Shown: positions 5,970 through 8,523 of the stretch, in pieces
How the letters are laid out: each line of letters opens with the position of its first letter
Position numbering within the stretch: position 1 is the stretch's first letter
Assembly: GCA_030587525.1 (NCBI GenBank)
Contig: JAUQYW010000243.1
Span: 1-8,523 of the forward strand
Length of the DNA: 8,523 nucleotides
Direction of reading: 5' to 3'
Origin: Candidatus Sigynarchaeota archaeon
GTDB taxonomy: Archaea; Asgardarchaeota; Lokiarchaeia; Sigynarchaeales; Sigynarchaeaceae
Program-made: the position numbers and the translations under genes
The notes under the pieces: model-generated
Told to the model about the DNA's origin: nothing
Database searches by the model: none
Seen by the model: only the letters and a program-made list of their open reading frames with translations

Positions 5970-7484
5970 TCATGCCAAGCCCGGATCCGGCAGCAGCGTG
6001 GCAAGATCCTGGTGCCCGGGACCGGCATCCGCAGCGACCAAGAGCATCTGGAATGCTTCGGCCACGCCATCGCCGGTCAAGGCGCTAGCGGTGATATACC
6101 CCTGCAAATGGTAATTGGCCACGAGACCCGCAGCGATCAAGCCAAGGCTTGCCTCCTCCGCGGAATCGACCAGGTCTCTCTTCAAGCCGACCAGGATGAT
6201 GGGCAACGCCGGGTCCTTGCTCCGCAAGAACAGCACCCATAGGCGTGTCGCCAACGCGGTCGCAATCCGAGACAAGTCGAAGGCGATGATCGCCCCGTGG
6301 GCGCCGGCCAGGAACGATCCTTGCATGGGGCGCCAGAGCGCGTTGCCAGCCAGGTCCCAGATCATCTCGACCCGGTCGTCGTCCTCGGCAACGGTATGCT
6401 TGACGTGGATTTGCACACCGATGGTCGGTGCGGTCTCTTGCGGACAGTCCCCGCTCGCGTATCGTCGCGCGAGCATGGTCCGGCCAGTTCTCGCGTCGCC
6501 GGCCAGTATGATCTTGACGAAGTGGCGCTGCTTGATCGTTTCTGTTGTCGCTGGCGAATCCTTTGCTCGCTGCCATTCCTCCCGAACTCGAGTGTAATCC
6601 GTTGGTGGCGGGAGAACGACCGGCACGAGCGGCGTCCTCGGAGGCGCTGGATGGCTTCTCATTGCTTCGATCTCTTGTTCCAAGGACGTGACGTGCGCTT
6701 GCAAATCATTCACCATCGTCCCGGCCTGATCTGCCCGTGCCGCGGCAAGTTCCCGTTCAAGCGAGGTGCATCGGTCTTCTAGGCACTGGATGCGCTCCAC
6801 CAGCATGACGATCTCGGCGTTTCGCAAGGTTTCATCTGGAACGGGCCGATCCTCGTTTCGTGCAAGGGCGATGGCATTGCTGCTCGATCCCGGAAAGCAG
6901 AAATGGCCGAGAACGCATTCCCGGGCCACGCTCGTGAGGGCGATCGCGATCGAGTTCCCGTCCATGCTGCTGATCGCGATCAGGCACGATGGTGGCAGGT
7001 TATAGTCCTTGAGAACGTCGCGGATCGACAGTTGCGGGATCAAGTACTCGGGCGGCATGTCCATCTTGTTGACGCACACGACCATGGGCACCACAGCGCC
7101 GGTGCTCACCGTGGTCCGCCGGCGGATCCTCGCGCCATGGCGTACCATGACCTCGGAAAACACCCGCGTGTTGTCAGCGAGGCGATCGTTCCGCCCGTCC
7201 CAGATGAAGAAGATGCCGTCCATGTCCTTGATGGTTTCGTTGACTTCCCAGTCTTGCATGGCTTGCTCAGGCACCGCAAGGATGTGGAAGATATGCTTTC
7301 CCCTGGGTGTCGGCTTGTATTCAAGGTACGAGGTGTCGGACCCGCTGATGGTGATTGCTTCGAGGTGGCTGCGTGTGGGGTTGAGATCGTGGATCCGTCG
7401 CAAAAAGCTCCGCTTGCCACTTCCATCCGGGCCGGTGACCATAATCGTGAATACGATCTTTCCATCTTCCAAGATTCGTGGCAT
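5970..7484 (-). CDS. Tandem small-GTPase-like protein: MglA-like domain, coiled coil, Rab-like domain
   Basis: A 504-residue soluble protein. Domain 1 (about 8-195) resembles MglA: P-loop GPDGSGKR (18-25), VPEQ (71-74) where MglA has VPGQ, MDGIFFIWD, and NKMD (139-142). A heptad-like charged stretch (about 217-278) looks like a coiled coil, followed by a proline-rich linker (279-296). Domain 2 (about 318-490) resembles Rab/Ras: P-loop GDARTGRT (329-336), switch I TAPTIGV, WDLAGN (376-381), GLKRD (433-437) and TASAL (465-469). Key positions deviate. Domain 1 has Arg for the Mg-binding Ser/Thr and Glu for the switch II Gly. Domain 2 has Arg for the P-loop Lys, Asn for the catalytic Gln and Leu for the Asn of NKxD. 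GTP binding may be weak or lost, suggesting a scaffold or sensor. No prenylation motif or membrane segment is seen. ATG 7484 is chosen because strand 1 follows closely; the frame continues upstream to a TTG at 7556. Confidence 0.85.
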   Translation of the reverse strand: MPRILEDGKIVFTIMVTGPDGSGKRSFLRRIHDLNPTRSHLEAITISGSDTSYLEYKPTPRGKHIFHILAVPEQAMQDWEVNETIKDMDGIFFIWDGRNDRLADNTRVFSEVMVRHGARIRRRTTVSTGAVVPMVVCVNKMDMPPEYLIPQLSIRDVLKDYNLPPSCLIAISSMDGNSIAIALTSVARECVLGHFCFPGSSSNAIALARNEDRPVPDETLRNAEIVMLVERIQCLEDRCTSLERELAAARADQAGTMVNDLQAHVTSLEQEIEAMRSHPAPPRTPLVPVVLPPPTDYTRVREEWQRAKDSPATTETIKQRHFVKIILAGDARTGRTMLARRYASGDCPQETAPTIGVQIHVKHTVAEDDDRVEMIWDLAGNALWRPMQGSFLAGAHGAIIAFDLSRIATALATRLWVLFLRSKDPALPIILVGLKRDLVDSAEEASLGLIAAGLVANYHLQGYITASALTGDGVAEAFQMLLVAADAGPGHQDLATLLPDPGLA

Positions 7485-7686
7485 ATGCAATCCCGGAGAA
7501 TGATGCTCGCTGGATCCTTTCTTTATTGCGAGGACATCGTGTCCCCGGGCAATCAAGAACGCTCCCGGCTGTCTCGAAAGCTGGAAACTGAGATTGCAAG
7601 TCCCGGTTTTGCACGATTCACGGCACCGAATCGCGTTCTAAGTAAGCGATGCGGCTGATTTGTGTTGAAGTGGGACGCGAACATAA

Positions 7687-7809
7687 TTAGGAACTCAAGC
7701 TGTCCACGAGGCGCGCCATCAGCTCGAGATCACGCGGATTTTCAAGGACATCAGCTAGGCTGCCAGCACCCACCAAAATTCGCAAGATTATTGGGTGCCG
7801 ATCGTGCAT
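7687..7809 (-). CDS. Doubtful 40-residue ORF or gene remnant
   Basis: An ATG-started minus-strand frame encodes MHDRHPIILRILVGAGSL followed by an amphipathic helix-like end (ADVLENPRDLELMARLVDS). It looks more protein-like than chance, but I recognise no family and no ribosome-binding site is visible. The +1 neighbouring frame upstream (about 7776-7880) also reads like protein (LSGAVPAKVLHINIDARSAP) and stops just after overlapping this frame. A single-base slip would join the two, so this could instead be the tail of a frameshifted remnant or an assembly error. It may also be no gene at all. Confidence 0.25.
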   Translation of the reverse strand: MHDRHPIILRILVGAGSLADVLENPRDLELMARLVDSLSS

Positions 7810-7966
7810 CTATATTGATATGCAGCACTTTCGCCGGCACGGCACCCGAAAGCCCAATCGATATTAGGTGCCTCCAAGAGTTAATTATTTAAACATATTA
7901 ATCGATGAAATATTATACGAAATTCACGAGAAGGTTTCCAGCACGAAACTCTGGATTTCCTATACG

Positions 7967-8006
7967 ACTGGAGATCTTTGAATAAAACTGGAGATCTTTG
8001 AATAAA
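7967..8006. repeat. Exact 20-bp tandem duplication
   Basis: ACTGGAGATCTTTGAATAAA occurs twice with no gap or mismatch (7967-7986, 7987-8006). Each copy contains the palindrome AGATCT and ends in AATAAA, a TATA-like element. It lies 50-90 bases before the gelsolin-like gene, so it may be a duplicated promoter or operator, or replication slippage. Confidence 0.9.
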
Positions 8007-8007
8007 A
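7999..8007 (+). promoter_or_regulatory. Putative TATA box of the gelsolin-like gene
   Basis: TGAATAAAA at the end of the second repeat copy would place a transcription start near 8028, leaving a short leader before the ATG at 8056. GAGG (8042-8045) is a possible weak ribosome-binding site. The first repeat copy supplies an identical upstream box. Confidence 0.3.
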
Positions 8008-8055
8008 TTCCAATAGATTTACGATAATAATGAAAAATCACGAGGCTTCAACGAT

Positions 8056-8523
8056 ATGAGAGTATTCGCATACGCATTTAAAGCTGGCAAGTGGGTGGAA
8101 ACGCCACGCTTGTCCGTGCGTGATGTGGCCTTGCTCGTCGATACAGAGGGACGAACAATCTACATCTGGCACGGTCCGAAGTCAAAGATAAAGGATCAAA
8201 ACGAAGCAAAGAAACTCTTGCTTTCACTGCGAGATCGTTATTCCTCCTTCCAGTTCCAGAAGGTCGGTCGTACGCCCGAGCCAGCTCTCCAGGCAGAAAT
8301 AAAGAGACTGCTCGGCAGCCCGCTCGGTCAGGGAAAGACCAGGGTTTTTGCGATCGCAGGCATGATTACCGGATTGATCGGGGTGGTTATCGGCATCATC
8401 GTCATCTTGACACTCTTCCCGGAACAAGGTGTCAACATAACGGTCTCTTCGCCAATAGACTTGATTAATCCCTGGTTGCAATCTCTCACGGTGTACACGG
8501 GTGTTGGCATGATCGCTTTCGGT
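8056..8523 (+). CDS. Gelsolin-like domain protein with membrane segments (3' end missing)
   Basis: The first 156 residues of a protein that continues past the window. Residues about 17-75 resemble a gelsolin repeat: RLSVRDVALLVDTEG, then TIYIWHGPKSK (34-44) like the family's Y-V-W-x-G core, then a Lys-rich helix with QNEAKKLLLSLRDRY (48-62). Gelsolin repeats bind Ca2+ and actin filaments in eukaryotes, and Asgard gelsolin-like proteins are known. A hydrophobic segment (about 97-121, glycine-rich) is followed by a short outer or loop part (EQGVNITVSSPIDLINPW) and the start of a second segment (about 142 on). No signal peptide is present, so the N-terminal domain is probably cytosolic and tethered to the membrane. 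The ATG at 8056 directly precedes the first strand. The call rests on eye-matched motifs; a different alpha/beta domain is possible. Confidence 0.6.
   Translation, partial: MRVFAYAFKAGKWVETPRLSVRDVALLVDTEGRTIYIWHGPKSKIKDQNEAKKLLLSLRDRYSSFQFQKVGRTPEPALQAEIKRLLGSPLGQGKTRVFAIAGMITGLIGVVIGIIVILTLFPEQGVNITVSSPIDLINPWLQSLTVYTGVGMIAFG

Larger units (their letters stand above)
7485..8055. other. Gene-poor divergent intergenic region
   Basis: This 571-base stretch separates the divergent GTPase-like and gelsolin-like genes. The left part (to about 7860) is mixed or GC-rich. It holds a doubtful 40-codon minus-strand ORF and an 8-bp inverted repeat GGGTGCCG/CGGCACCC (7793-7800, 7840-7847). The right part (7870-8050) is AT-rich with a 20-bp tandem repeat and promoter-like boxes. 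On the minus strand, GCAATAAAG (about 7524-7532) is a weak TATA candidate for the GTPase-like gene. I see no tRNA or recognisable structured RNA. Confidence 0.6.

Noticed and set aside
5886..6242. 118-codon plus-strand frame at the 3' end of the GTPase-like gene
   Set aside because: Most of it is antisense to the Rab-like domain, and its sequence has no recognisable motif.
6903..7658. 251-codon plus-strand frame opposite the MglA-like domain
   Set aside because: It is antisense to a domain with recognisable GTPase motifs, and its composition is His/Asp/Val-rich like other shadows.
7662..7892. 76-codon plus-strand frame in the intergenic region
   Set aside because: It starts with GTG without a ribosome-binding site and has no motif. 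The minus-strand reading of the same DNA looks more protein-like.
7485..8055. CRISPR array or insertion sequence in the gene-poor region
   Set aside because: Only two contiguous repeat copies without spacers exist, and there is no transposase frame or flanking inverted-repeat ends.

Overview
The window most likely comes from an archaeon, and an Asgard-type archaeon is my best guess. The tRNA methyltransferase and the CDP-alcohol phosphatidyltransferase look archaeal. Intergenic regions carry TATA-like boxes, and T-runs follow the genes. One gene encodes two small-GTPase-like domains in a single chain, and the right edge holds a gelsolin-like domain joined to membrane segments. Small GTPases and gelsolin-like proteins are abundant in Asgard genomes. 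The lineage is inferred; there is no rRNA or other marker here.

Layout. Bases 34-1302 (+) encode an acyl-CoA dehydrogenase. It converges on a minus-strand pair: a NifU/IscU-like scaffold protein that has lost two of three cluster cysteines (1333-1779), and a propionyl-CoA synthetase-type acyl-CoA ligase (1844-3736). A divergent promoter region (3737-3901) separates the ligase from a plus-strand pair: TrmI-type tRNA m1A methyltransferase (3902-4834), then, 7 bases on, a CDP-alcohol phosphatidyltransferase probably making archaeal phospholipid headgroups (4842-5498). Next come an unrecognised protein of about 85 residues (5522-5779, -) and a 504-residue protein (5970-7484, -) with an MglA-like domain, a coiled coil, a proline-rich linker and a Rab-like domain. 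A gene-poor stretch (7485-8055) holds a doubtful 40-codon ORF and an exact 20-bp tandem duplication. The gelsolin-like membrane protein starts at 8056 and runs off the right edge.

How the parts may work together. The ligase and dehydrogenase fit activation and oxidation of short-chain or branched acyl groups. TrmI and the phosphatidyltransferase look co-transcribed but act in unrelated pathways. The GTPase-like and gelsolin-like genes are divergent neighbours and could form a small signalling/cytoskeleton-like locus. This is the least ordinary part of the window, because both GTPase-like domains have altered nucleotide-binding motifs.
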